Below are positions 18,428 to 28,592 of a stretch of 64,000 nt of DNA, piece after piece. Every line of letters starts with the position of its first letter. Within the stretch, counting starts at the first letter, position 1. The stretch comes from Pseudomonas oryzihabitans (GTDB taxonomy: Bacteria; Pseudomonadota; Gammaproteobacteria; Pseudomonadales; Pseudomonadaceae), in assembly GCF_014522265.1 (NCBI RefSeq), contig NZ_CP017024.1:310001-374000 (forward strand). Reading direction: 5' to 3'. The position numbers were made by a program, and so were the translations under genes. The notes below the pieces were generated by a model that ran no database searches, was not told the DNA's origin, and saw only the letters and a program-made list of their open reading frames with translations.

Positions 18428-19870
18428 TCAGGCCGGGAAGGCCGGCGGATTGACCCCCGCCATCTCTTCCAGCACCCGCACGACCTGGCAGCTGTAACCG
18501 AACTCGTTGTCGTACCAGACATAGAGGACGACACGGTTGTCGCTGACGATGGTGGCACCGGCATCGACCACGCCCGCATGACGGGAGCCGACGAAGTCGC
18601 TGGAGACCACTTCCGGCGAGTTCACGAAATCGATCTGCTTGTGCAGCGGCGAGTGCAGCGCCATTTCGCGCAGGTACTCGTTGATCTCGTCCTTGCTGGT
18701 GCCGTTTTCCAGGTTCAGGTTGAGGATCGCCATGGAAACGTTGGGCGTCGGCACGCGGATGGCGTTGCCGGTCAGCTTGCCAGCCAGTTCCGGCAGGGCC
18801 TTGGCCACGGCCTTGGCGGCGCCGGTCTCGGTGATCACCATGTTCAGCGCGGCGCTGCGGCCACGGCGATCGCCCTTGTGGAAGTTGTCGATCAGGTTCT
18901 GGTCGTTGGTGTACGAGTGCACGGTCTCGACGTGACCGTTGACGATGCCGTACTTGTCGTTGACCGCCTTCAGGATCGGCACGATGGCGTTGGTGGTGCA
19001 GGAGGCCGCGGTGACGATGGTGTCTTCGGCGGTGATGGTGTCATGGTTGATGCCATGCACGATGTTCTTCAAGCTGCCCTTGCCGGGTGCGGTCAGCACC
19101 ACGCGGGAGACGCCCTTGCACTTGAGGTGCTGGCCCAGGCCTTCGGCATCGCGCCATCTGCCGGTGTTGTCGACCACGATGGCATCCTGGATGCCGTACG
19201 CGGTGTAGTCGACGGTGGTGGGATCGTTGGAGTAGATCACCTTGATCAGGGTGCCGTTGGCGCACAGGGTGCTGTTGGCTTCGTCGACGGTGATGGTGCC
19301 GTCGAAGGAACCGTGCACGGAATCGCGACGCAGCAGGCTGGCACGCTTGACCAGGTCGTTGTCGGCGCCCTTGCGCACGACGATGGCGCGCAGGCGCAGG
19401 CCGTCGCCGCTACCCTGGTGCTCGATGAGGATGCGCGCCAGCAGCCGGCCGATACGACCGAAGCCGTAGAGCACGACGTCCTTGCCCTTGCGCTGCTCGA
19501 CGCCCTGCTTGCCGACCACGGCGGACAGCTCGCTGCGCAGGAAGTCCTTGAGGTCGCGACCGGCGGCTTCGGCCTTGAACTTCAGGCTCAGGCGGGCCAG
19601 GTCGATGGAGGCGGCGCCCAGTTCCAGCTCGCTCAGGGCCTTCACCAGCGGGTAGGTGTCCTGCACGGACAGCTCGACGTTGTCGATCTGGCGGGCGAAC
19701 CGGTGGGCCTTGAGAATGGAGATCACCGAACGGTTGACCAAACCGCGACCGTAAATCGAGGTCACAACATTGTTGTTACGGTACAGCTGACCAATCAGGG
19801 GAATCATGGCCTCGGCGAGCGCTTCGCGATCGATCCATTCTTCAAGGCACTGCTCAGGCTTCTGACTCAC
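18428..19870 (-). CDS. gap: Glyceraldehyde-3-phosphate dehydrogenase, long form
   Basis: The 480-residue enzyme has an N-terminal extension of about 130 residues, then a standard GAPDH domain. The domain shows the NAD(P) motif YGFGRIGRL (135-143), catalytic C291 in TAASCTTNAI, and the C-terminal WYDNEFGYSCQVV. Long GAPDHs of this type are standard in Pseudomonas and are thought to serve gluconeogenic flux, which dominates in these organisms. The start is GTG at 19870 with AAGGA upstream. It is divergent from mfd. Confidence 0.93.
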   Translation of the reverse strand: MSQKPEQCLEEWIDREALAEAMIPLIGQLYRNNNVVTSIYGRGLVNRSVISILKAHRFARQIDNVELSVQDTYPLVKALSELELGAASIDLARLSLKFKAEAAGRDLKDFLRSELSAVVGKQGVEQRKGKDVVLYGFGRIGRLLARILIEHQGSGDGLRLRAIVVRKGADNDLVKRASLLRRDSVHGSFDGTITVDEANSTLCANGTLIKVIYSNDPTTVDYTAYGIQDAIVVDNTGRWRDAEGLGQHLKCKGVSRVVLTAPGKGSLKNIVHGINHDTITAEDTIVTAASCTTNAIVPILKAVNDKYGIVNGHVETVHSYTNDQNLIDNFHKGDRRGRSAALNMVITETGAAKAVAKALPELAGKLTGNAIRVPTPNVSMAILNLNLENGTSKDEINEYLREMALHSPLHKQIDFVNSPEVVSSDFVGSRHAGVVDAGATIVSDNRVVLYVWYDNEFGYSCQVVRVLEEMAGVNPPAFPA

Positions 19871-19958
19871 GACAAATCCTTCCCTATGTAGGAGCTGAAA
19901 AAAGGAACTACATTATGACCGCGCTGCCTCTCCCAGGCAATCTACGCGCGTCGCTGCA

Positions 19959-19988
19959 CTGACAGCGCGAAAGCCCGGTCGTTACAAT
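19959..19988 (+). promoter_or_regulatory. Probable sigma-70 promoter of mfd
   Basis: CTGACA at 19959-19964 and TACAAT at 19983-19988 are separated by 18 bases and point toward the GTG of mfd at 20025. The remaining sequence of this divergent gap must also hold the gap promoter, which could not be pinned down. Confidence 0.55.
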
Positions 19989-20024
19989 CCCAACCCTCCC
20001 GAAATCCACCGGAGTTCCGCCCGC

Positions 20025-23000
20025 GTGTCAGTTTTGCGTACCCCGTCAATTCCTGAAACCGCCGGCCGCCAGCAGTGGGGCAATCTGCCCGGCGCCGCGC
20101 TAGCCCTCGCCATCGCTGAAGCCGCCAAGGCCGCGACTCGCCGCTTCACCCTGCTGATCACCCAGGACAGCCAGACCGCTGATCGCCTGGAGCAGGAACT
20201 GCGCTTCTTCGCCCCCCGGTTGCCGGTGCTGAATTTTCCCGATTGGGAGACGCTGCCCTACGATGTCTTCTCGCCGCATCAGGACATCATCTCCCAGCGC
20301 GTCGCGACTCTTTATAGGCTGCCGGAGCTCTCCCACGGTATTTTGGTAGTCCCTCTGGCGACCGCCCTACACCGCCTGGCACCCACCCGTTTCCTGCTCG
20401 GCAGCAGCCTGGTGCTGGACGTCGGCCAGCGGCTGGACGTGGAAGCCACCCGCGGACGGCTGGAAGCAGCCGGCTATAGATATGTGGATACGGTGTACGA
20501 ACATGGCGAGTTCGCCGTGCGAGGCGCCCTGATCGATCTCTTCCCCATGGGCAGCAACCTGCCCTACCGCATCGACCTGTTCGACGACGAGATCGAGACG
20601 CTGCGCACCTTCGATCCGGAAACGCAGCGATCCATCGACAAGGTCGACAGCATCCGCCTGCTGCCGGCGCGGGAATTTCCGCTGCATAAAGAAGCCGTGA
20701 CCGGCTTTCGCGCGCGATTCCGCGAGCGCTTCGACGTGGACTATCGCCGCTGTCCCATCTACCAGGACCTGGCCAGCGGCATCACGCCGGCGGGCATCGA
20801 GTACTACCTGCCGCTGTTCTTCGATGAAACCTCGACCCTCTTCGACTATCTGCCGGCCAACACCCAGGTGTTTTCCCTGCCCGGCATCGAGCAGGCCGCC
20901 GAGCAATTCTGGACCGATGTCCGCAATCGCTACGAAGACCGCCGGGTCGATCCGGAGCGGCCGCTGCTGCCGCCGGCCGATGTCTTCCTGCCGGTTGAAG
21001 ACTGCTTCGCCCGCCTGAAGAACTGGCCGCGGGTGGTCATTGGCGCGGACGACCTGGAATCCGGCGTGGGCCGTGAGCGCTTCGCCGCCCGCGCCCTGCC
21101 GGACCTGGCCATCGACGCCAAGGCCAGCCAGCCGCTGGCGGCCCTGGAGCACTTCATCACCGACTTCCCCGGCCGGGTGCTGTTCACCGCGGAAAGCGCC
21201 GGCCGCCGCGAAGTGCTGCTGGAGTTGCTGGCCCGCCTGAATCTGCGCCCTGGCCAGGTCGAGGGCTGGGCGGCCTTCCAGGCCAGCGCCGAGCGCATTG
21301 CCATCGCCCTGGCGCCACTGGACGAGGGCCTGGTGCTGGATGACGCCGGCGTCGCCCTGATTCCGGAAAATCCGTTGTTCGGCCAGCGCATCATGCAGCG
21401 CCGCCGCCGCGAGAAGGGTCGCGATGCCGGCGAGAACGTCATCAAGAATCTCACCGAGTTGCGCGAAGGCGCGCCGGTAGTGCACATCGACCATGGCGTT
21501 GGCCGCTACATGGGCCTGATCACCCTGGAGCTGGACGACCAGCCTCAGGAATTCCTCCTGCTCGAATACGCCGACGACGCCAAGCTCTATGTGCCGGTGG
21601 CCAGCCTGCACCTGATCGCCCGCTATTCGGGCACCGACGATGCCCTGGCGCCCCTGCACAAGCTGGGTTCCGAGACCTGGCAGAAGGCCAAGCGCAAGGC
21701 CGCCGAGCAGGTACGCGACGTGGCCGCCGAACTGCTCGACATCTATGCCCGCCGCGCCGCGCGCAAGGGCTATGCCTTCAGGGACCCGGCCGTCGACTAC
21801 GCCACCTTCTCCGCCGGCTTCCCCTTCGAGGAGACGCCGGACCAGCAGGCCGCCATCGAGGCGGTGCACAAGGACATGCTGGCGGGCACGCCCATGGACC
21901 GCCTGGTCTGCGGCGACGTGGGCTTCGGCAAGACCGAGGTGGCCATGCGCGCAGCCTTCATCGCCGTGCACGGCGGTCGCCAGGTGGCGGTGCTGGTCCC
22001 CACCACCCTCCTCGCCCAGCAGCACTACAACAGCTTCCGCGACCGCTTCGCCGACTGGCCGGTACGCGTCGAGGTGATGAGCCGCTTCAAGTCGGCCCAG
22101 GAAGTCGCCGCCGCCGCGCGGGAGCTGGCCGATGGCAAGATCGACATCATCATCGGCACCCACAAGCTGCTGCAGGGCGATGTGAAGTTCAAGGACCTGG
22201 GCCTGGCCATCATCGACGAGGAGCACCGCTTCGGGGTGCGTCAGAAGGAACAGCTGAAGTCGCTGCGCAGCGAGGTGGACATCCTCACCCTCACCGCCAC
22301 GCCGATTCCGCGCACCCTGAACATGGCCGTGGCCGGCATGCGCGACCTGTCCATCATCGCCACGCCCCCAGCCCGCCGGCTTTCGGTGCGCACCTTCGTC
22401 ATGGAGGAGCAGAACGCCGTGATCAAGGAAGCCCTGCTGCGCGAGCTCCTGCGCGGCGGCCAGGTGTACTTCCTGCACAACGAGGTCAAGACCATCGAGA
22501 AGCGCGCCCGCGAACTGGCCGAGCTGGTGCCCGAGGCCCGCGTCGGCATCGGCCACGGGCAGATGCGCGAACGCGATCTCGAACAGGTGATGAGCGACTT
22601 CTACCACAAGAGATTCAACGTGCTGGTGGCCTCGACCATCATCGAGACCGGCATCGACGTGCCCAATGCCAACACCATCATCATCGAGCGCGCCGACAAG
22701 TTCGGCCTGGCCCAGCTGCACCAGCTGCGCGGCCGGGTCGGGCGCAGTCACCACCAGGCCTACGCCTACCTGCTCACGCCGCCCCGCAAGGGCATGACGC
22801 CGGATGCCGAAAAGCGCCTGGAAGCCATTGCCGGCGCCCAGGACCTGGGGGCCGGCTTCATCCTGGCGACCCACGACCTGGAAATCCGTGGCGCCGGCGA
22901 GCTGCTCGGCGAAGGCCAGAGCGGACAGATCCAGGCGGTGGGTTTCACCCTCTACATGGAAATGCTGGAGCGCGCGGTCAAGGCCATCCGCAAGGGCGAG

Positions 23001-23473
23001 CAGCCCAACCTAGAAAAGCCCCTGGGGGCGGTCCGGACATCAACATGCGCGTCCCCGCGCTGATCCCGGAAGACTACCTGCCCGATGTGCATGCGCGGCT
23101 GATCCTCTACAAGCGCATCGCCTCGGCAGCGGACGAAGAGGCCCTCAAGGAACTACAGGTGGAGATGATCGACCGCTTCGGCCTCCTGCCGGAACCGACC
23201 AAGAATCTGGTGCGCCTGACGCTGCTCAAGCTGCGCGCGGAAGGCCTGGGCATCGTCAAGGTGGATGCGGGCCCCCAGGGCGGGCGGCTGGAATTCGCCG
23301 CCGATACCCAGGTGGATCCACTGGTGCTGGTGAAGATGATCCAGGCGCAGCCGAAGAAGTATCGGCTGGAGGGCGCGACCCTGTTCAAGTTCCAGGTACC
23401 GATGGAGCGGGCGGAAGAGCGCTTCAACGTCCTGGAAGCCCTGTTCGATCGCCTGACGCCCGCCGCCAGCTGA
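20025..23473 (+). pseudogene. mfd: Transcription-repair coupling factor Mfd, broken by a one-base frameshift
   Basis: Mfd displaces stalled RNA polymerase and recruits UvrA. The reading frame from the GTG at 20025 encodes the UvrB-like N-terminal domains, the polymerase-binding region and the translocase, with Walker A GDVGFGKTE near residue 630 and DEEH box IIDEEHRFG. It leaves the family sequence near residue 1000 and stops at 23063. The C-terminal domain continues in another frame from MRVPALIPEDYLPDVHARLI (23045) to 23473. Adding one G to the five-G run at 23024-23028 restores LGGGPDINMRVPALIPEDY and a full-length protein of 1149 residues. It is either a true mutation or a homopolymer sequencing error. 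The start fits the upstream promoter. Confidence 0.93.
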
Positions 23474-23478
23474 TCGAA

Positions 23479-23511
23479 GAGCCGCTCGCCGGGTATCCCC
23501 GGGAGCGGCTC
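23479..23511. terminator. Hairpin between convergent mfd and mtnP
   Basis: Arms GAGCCGCTC and GAGCGGCTC pair perfectly across a 15-base loop that itself contains CCGGG/CCCGG. It lies between the stops of two convergent genes. It has no obvious U-tract. Confidence 0.55.
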
Positions 23512-23519
23512 GGTCGCCA

Positions 23520-25264
<1,745 letters not shown>

Positions 25265-25344
25265 GGGTACCTCGTCCGAATGCTCCGGCGCACGGCGCCG
25301 TGAAAGGGACGCAAGCTTACCCCAGGCACCGCCGGCCTCGCAGC

Positions 25345-26055
25345 CTAGTAGCTCTCGGCCGTCTCCGCGACCACCGGCCGCCGTGGCCGATACTGCGCCT
25401 GAGCCAGCTCCGGCGCGTGCATCGCCGTGGGGGCGCGCATTCCGCTGGCGAGGAAGGGCACCATGAGTCGCAGTACCTGATCGGTATGGGTATCGACGCC
25501 GAAATCGTTTTCGCCGATCGCCCGCAGCGCCTTGATGCCGGACATGCTGAACACCGCCGCGCCCAGCATGAAGTGGGCGCGCCAGAACAGCTCCAGCGGC
25601 GGGATCTCGGGCACGGCTCGATTCACCAGCAGCAGGAAGCGGCGGAAGGCGCGGCCGTAGGTCTGTTCCAGGTACTTGCGCAGGTGGCCCTGGCTCTGGC
25701 TGAAGGCCAGGCCCAGCAGACGCATGAACACCGAGAGGTCATTGCCATGCCGCGGCTTTATGGCCAGGGAGTGATCCACCAGCAGATTCAACAGCGCCTC
25801 CAGGCTCACGTCCTCGCCATGCTTCGGCTGCCACTGATCGAGGTCCCGCTCCAGGTTGAAGCAGAAGGGATCGAGGAAGCGCGAGAACACCGCCTGGATC
25901 AGGGCCTTCTTCGAGCCGAAGTGATAGTTGACCGCCGCCAGGTTGACCCCAGCTCGCGTGGTGATGAGTCGCAACGAGGTTTCGGCAAAGCCGCGCTCGG
26001 CGAACAGCTGCTCGGCCGCATCCAGAATGCGTTCAACGGTATCCGACTGCGCCAT
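25345..26055 (-). CDS. psrA: TetR-family regulator PsrA
   Basis: PsrA represses itself and fatty-acid oxidation genes and activates rpoS in pseudomonads; long-chain fatty acids release it from DNA. The 236-residue product has a TetR helix-turn-helix at about residues 5-50 (ILDAAEQLFAERGFAETSLR, then VNLAAVNYHFGSKKALIQ) and a helical ligand domain. The ATG at 26055 was chosen because GGGGAAGG precedes it; earlier in-frame ATGs overlap the operator. It is divergent from lexA, and its own promoter carries a long perfect palindrome. Confidence 0.92.
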   Translation of the reverse strand: MAQSDTVERILDAAEQLFAERGFAETSLRLITTRAGVNLAAVNYHFGSKKALIQAVFSRFLDPFCFNLERDLDQWQPKHGEDVSLEALLNLLVDHSLAIKPRHGNDLSVFMRLLGLAFSQSQGHLRKYLEQTYGRAFRRFLLLVNRAVPEIPPLELFWRAHFMLGAAVFSMSGIKALRAIGENDFGVDTHTDQVLRLMVPFLASGMRAPTAMHAPELAQAQYRPRRPVVAETAESY

Positions 26056-26080
26056 GACCTTCCCCGATAGATGAATTTCC

Positions 26081-26116
26081 GTTTGAAACATATGTTTCAA
26101 ACGCTACCGAAGTCAA
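26081..26116 (-). promoter_or_regulatory. psrA promoter with PsrA operator
   Basis: On the minus strand TTGACT (26116-26111) and TATGTT (26092-26087) are 18 bases apart. A perfect 22-base palindrome with half-site GTTTGAAACAT (26081-26091) and its mirror to 26102 covers the -10. It matches the known PsrA recognition pattern (CAAAC and GTTTG halves), which implies autorepression. Confidence 0.85.
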
Positions 26117-26229
26117 TCGCGGGCTGGTCTGCGAACAGCCATGCGAAGCCCTGGAAGGTACGTCATTCCGTCATCTGAACGCTATCTACAGTGAATTCGG
26201 CCTGTCGTCCGAAGCCAGGGGCAGCGGCC

Positions 26230-26265
26230 TTGCCTAGCACCCGGAGTTACTGTATATAATCACAG
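26230..26265 (+). promoter_or_regulatory. lexA promoter with LexA (SOS) box
   Basis: An SOS box CTGTATATAATCACAG at 26250-26265 matches the CTGT-N8-ACAG consensus. It overlaps a TATAAT -10 (26255-26260), with TTGCCT at 26230-26235 as a distant -35. LexA binding here would repress its own gene, as expected. The lexA ATG lies 26 bases downstream of the box. Confidence 0.9.
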
Positions 26266-26291
26266 CATCATTAGACGACGCGACGTGCATC

Positions 26292-26903
26292 ATGCTGAAA
26301 CTGACACCGCGACAAGCCGAGATCCTGGCCTTCATCAAGCGTTGCCTCGAAGCCAATGGCTTTCCGCCTACCCGCGCGGAGATCGCGCAGGAGCTTGGTT
26401 TCAAATCGCCGAACGCGGCCGAGGAACACCTCAAGGCCCTGGCACGCAAGGGCGCCATCGAGATGACGCCGGGCGCCTCTCGGGGTATCCGCATTCCGGG
26501 TCTGGATGCCACGCGCAAAGCCGACGAGAGCCTGCCGGTCATCGGTCGGGTTGCTGCGGGCGCGCCCATCCTGGCCGAACAGAACGTCGAAGAGAACTGC
26601 GCCATCAATCCGGCTTTCTTCCAGCCCCGTGCCGACTACCTGCTCAAGGTCAAGGGCATGAGCATGAGAGACGTCGGCATCCTCGATGGCGACCTCCTGG
26701 CCGTCCATGTGACCCGAGAGGTGCACAACGGCCAGATCGTCGTGGCCCGGGTGGGCGACGAGGTTACCGTGAAGAGATTCAAGCGCTCGGGCAACCAGGT
26801 CACTCTGCTGGCAGAGAATCCCGAGTTCGCCCCTATCGAAGTCGATCTTTCCACCCAGGAATTCGCCATCGAAGGGTTAAGCGTTGGCGTCATCCGCCGC
26901 TAA
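26292..26903 (+). CDS. lexA: SOS repressor LexA
   Basis: LexA represses DNA-damage genes and cleaves itself when RecA is activated. The 203-residue protein has an N-terminal winged helix (residues 1-70), the cleavage site A89-G90 in VAAGAPI, and the Ser-Lys dyad S124 (KGMSM) and K161 (TVKRF). All functional residues are intact. The ATG at 26292 follows the SOS box. sulA lies downstream on the same strand, but a hairpin separates them. Confidence 0.97.
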   Translation: MLKLTPRQAEILAFIKRCLEANGFPPTRAEIAQELGFKSPNAAEEHLKALARKGAIEMTPGASRGIRIPGLDATRKADESLPVIGRVAAGAPILAEQNVEENCAINPAFFQPRADYLLKVKGMSMRDVGILDGDLLAVHVTREVHNGQIVVARVGDEVTVKRFKRSGNQVTLLAENPEFAPIEVDLSTQEFAIEGLSVGVIRR

Positions 26904-26911
26904 CGTCTAAG

Positions 26912-26935
26912 GCTGGCCCTCGGGCCAGCTTTAAT
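26912..26935 (+). terminator. Terminator or attenuator after lexA
   Basis: Arms GCTGGCCC and GGGCCAGC enclose a two-base TC core and are followed by TTTAAT. It lies 8 bases after the lexA stop, so part of the transcription into sulA may end here. Confidence 0.6.
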
Positions 26936-27022
26936 CACGCCTTTTGCCTTACGCCGAAGTCTTGATCGGGGATATCTGTTCGCGCTCCGGAAAGCGTTCA
27001 AGACCAGGCTGAGCACAGTGAC

Positions 27023-27045
27023 GTCATGTATCCGTGGTACATGAC
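27023..27045. promoter_or_regulatory. Perfect palindrome upstream of sulA
   Basis: GTCATGTA (27023-27030) and TACATGAC (27038-27045) are exact mirror arms around TCCGTGG. It does not fit the SOS box spacing or the PsrA pattern. It may be an operator for an unidentified regulator or a structured sulA leader; the sulA ATG is 40 bases downstream. Confidence 0.45.
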
Positions 27046-27084
27046 CTCAAGTGGATTTGATCGAGTCGCCTCCAGGAGGTCGCC

Positions 27085-27585
27085 ATGCAATTTCCCCTGA
27101 TGTTCGATGCACCGCGCTCGTCCGTTCAAGAGCTGGATCTGGCACCCGAGCTCCTGCTGCAGGAGCTGACCGCCTTTCTGCCCAAGCCTGGCAGGCCGGC
27201 ACGAGAGCTGCCGGCCGCCCCACTGCCGGACACTTTCAGCGAGATGTCCCTGCACGGTAGCCAGGAGCAATGCCTGCAATTGCTGGCTCCCATCCTGCGC
27301 CAGCTGAGCGACAAGGACGATGCCCGCTGGCTGACCCTGGTCACGCCACCGTCGCTGCTCAGCAACGCCTGGCTGCGCAGTACCCATCTGAATCCGGAGC
27401 GCGTGCTGCTGCTGCAGACGCCGAGCGCGGCCAAGACCCTGCAACTGGCCTGCGAGGTGTTGCGCAAGGGACAGAGTCATACGGTGATCAGTTGGCTGCA
27501 CGACCTGAGCGATGCGGGCAAGCAGCAACTGGCACGCGCCGCGGCCCAGGGCAACAGCCAGAGTCTGAACGTCAGATTCGCGTAG
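27085..27585 (+). CDS. sulA: SOS cell-division inhibitor SulA-like protein
   Basis: The 166-residue protein is the pseudomonad SulA, an SOS-induced inhibitor that binds FtsZ and blocks division. It is related to the RecA/ImuA fold. Visible features are the central WLTLVTPPSLLSNAWLR stretch and ERVLLLQ. Placement directly after lexA is typical of Pseudomonas. The ATG at 27085 has GGAGG five bases upstream. No SOS box of its own was seen, so induction probably depends on the lexA promoter. Confidence 0.85.
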   Translation: MQFPLMFDAPRSSVQELDLAPELLLQELTAFLPKPGRPARELPAAPLPDTFSEMSLHGSQEQCLQLLAPILRQLSDKDDARWLTLVTPPSLLSNAWLRSTHLNPERVLLLQTPSAAKTLQLACEVLRKGQSHTVISWLHDLSDAGKQQLARAAAQGNSQSLNVRFA

Positions 27586-27611
27586 GCAGCAGGCAGAAAG
27601 GGATGTAGCGG

Positions 27612-27634
27612 CGGCATTCCCGCGAGGAATGCCG
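27612..27634. terminator. Hairpin between convergent sulA and a small conserved gene
   Basis: Arms CGGCATTCC and GGAATGCCG around CGCGA, located between the stops of two convergent genes. It has no U-tract, so it is a weak terminator candidate. Confidence 0.5.
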
Positions 27635-27648
27635 GATCGGGCGGAGAG

Positions 27649-27885
27649 TCAGTGCAGGACGCGGGGTTGATCGTCACGCTGAAGACTGTCGCCTTCCGCC
27701 AGGCGACCCGCCATCTGCACGCCCAGGTTGAACATGGCCTTGGCCACCTCTATCTGCTGTCCATGCAGGAAATCCTTGGCATCGCTGGAAAACTCAAGGG
27801 TAACGAGGGCTTCCTCGTCGTCCGCACGGCGCAACACGATGCGACCATCGGAGAGTTCAACGATTTCCAGGTAGGCAGTAGTCAT
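27649..27885 (-). CDS. Small conserved pseudomonad protein
   Basis: A 78-residue acidic cytoplasmic protein starting MTTAYLEIVELSDGRIVLRR, with a middle SDAKDFLHGQQIEVAKAMFN. I recognise it as a short protein conserved at this position near lexA/sulA and topA in Pseudomonas, but no function is known to me. It has no membrane segment and no cysteines. The ATG at 27885 is the only good start. Confidence 0.8.
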   Translation of the reverse strand: MTTAYLEIVELSDGRIVLRRADDEEALVTLEFSSDAKDFLHGQQIEVAKAMFNLGVQMAGRLAEGDSLQRDDQPRVLH

Positions 27886-28015
27886 TCAGTATCTCCACAG
27901 CTAAGCGGATAGTGTAACAGCGTGGGGTCTGAGAGGCCGACTTGCCTGAGCCTTTTTCGACGGTCTGCAAGGCCAGCATCCTGACGGCCTTGGATGAGTT
28001 GCCAATGGAACGGGT

Positions 28016-28534
28016 CTACCACTCGGTCATGGCACCGCGGAATCTGAGCGCCGTCTGCTTGAGGCTTTCGCGCCAGGCTTCCACTTCTTCAAGACCCAGC
28101 TCCGGCTCGGCCGGTTCCAGGCTGACCGCCTCGATCAGGGCCAGCGTCGGGTCCTGCTTGGGCCGTCGTGGCGCCTGGGGCGGCTGCAGCAGCCGCTGGT
28201 ATTCGGCGATCAGCCGTGCCAGCCAGGTCTCCGAATTGCCAGCCAGCTCCACCAGCTCACCCATTTCCGGGCTGGGCGCTTCGTTCAAGGCTTCGGGTGA
28301 GAGCAGGATGGCGAGCGATGTGGCCTCCATGGTGGGATGACGGTAGAAACCCGCCACTTCCTGACAGAGCGCCAGCAGGGCGCCATGCAGATGAAACAGG
28401 CAGGCCTCACGCTCGGCCATGATGCGGCCCTGGCTTTGCGCGGAAGGTGCCGCCTGAGCCGAGCGCCAGCTGTCCAGCGCCAGACCGGCGAAATAGAGCT
28501 TCTGGTTGGTGCGGGTGTAACGCTCGTTGGCCAT
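28016..28534 (-). CDS. Conserved pseudomonad protein of unknown function (DUF6586-like)
   Basis: A 172-residue, mostly helical soluble protein that starts MANERYTRTNQKLYFAGLAL and ends RFRGAMTEW. A homologue lies just downstream of topA in other pseudomonads, as here. The DUF name is from memory and tentative. The ATG at 28534 fits the conserved N-terminus and the spacing from an AGGAGAAGGGC ribosome site. Function unknown. Confidence 0.78.
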   Translation of the reverse strand: MANERYTRTNQKLYFAGLALDSWRSAQAAPSAQSQGRIMAEREACLFHLHGALLALCQEVAGFYRHPTMEATSLAILLSPEALNEAPSPEMGELVELAGNSETWLARLIAEYQRLLQPPQAPRRPKQDPTLALIEAVSLEPAEPELGLEEVEAWRESLKQTALRFRGAMTEW

Positions 28535-28592
28535 GCCCTTCTCCTCGGGCCGGCTCACGCCGACCGCCTGTCTCGCGCCGAAGCCAGAGGCC

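Noticed and set aside
27023-27045. LexA box for sulA
   Set aside because: The palindrome has ATGT/ACAT arms with nine bases between, not CTGT-N8-ACAG.
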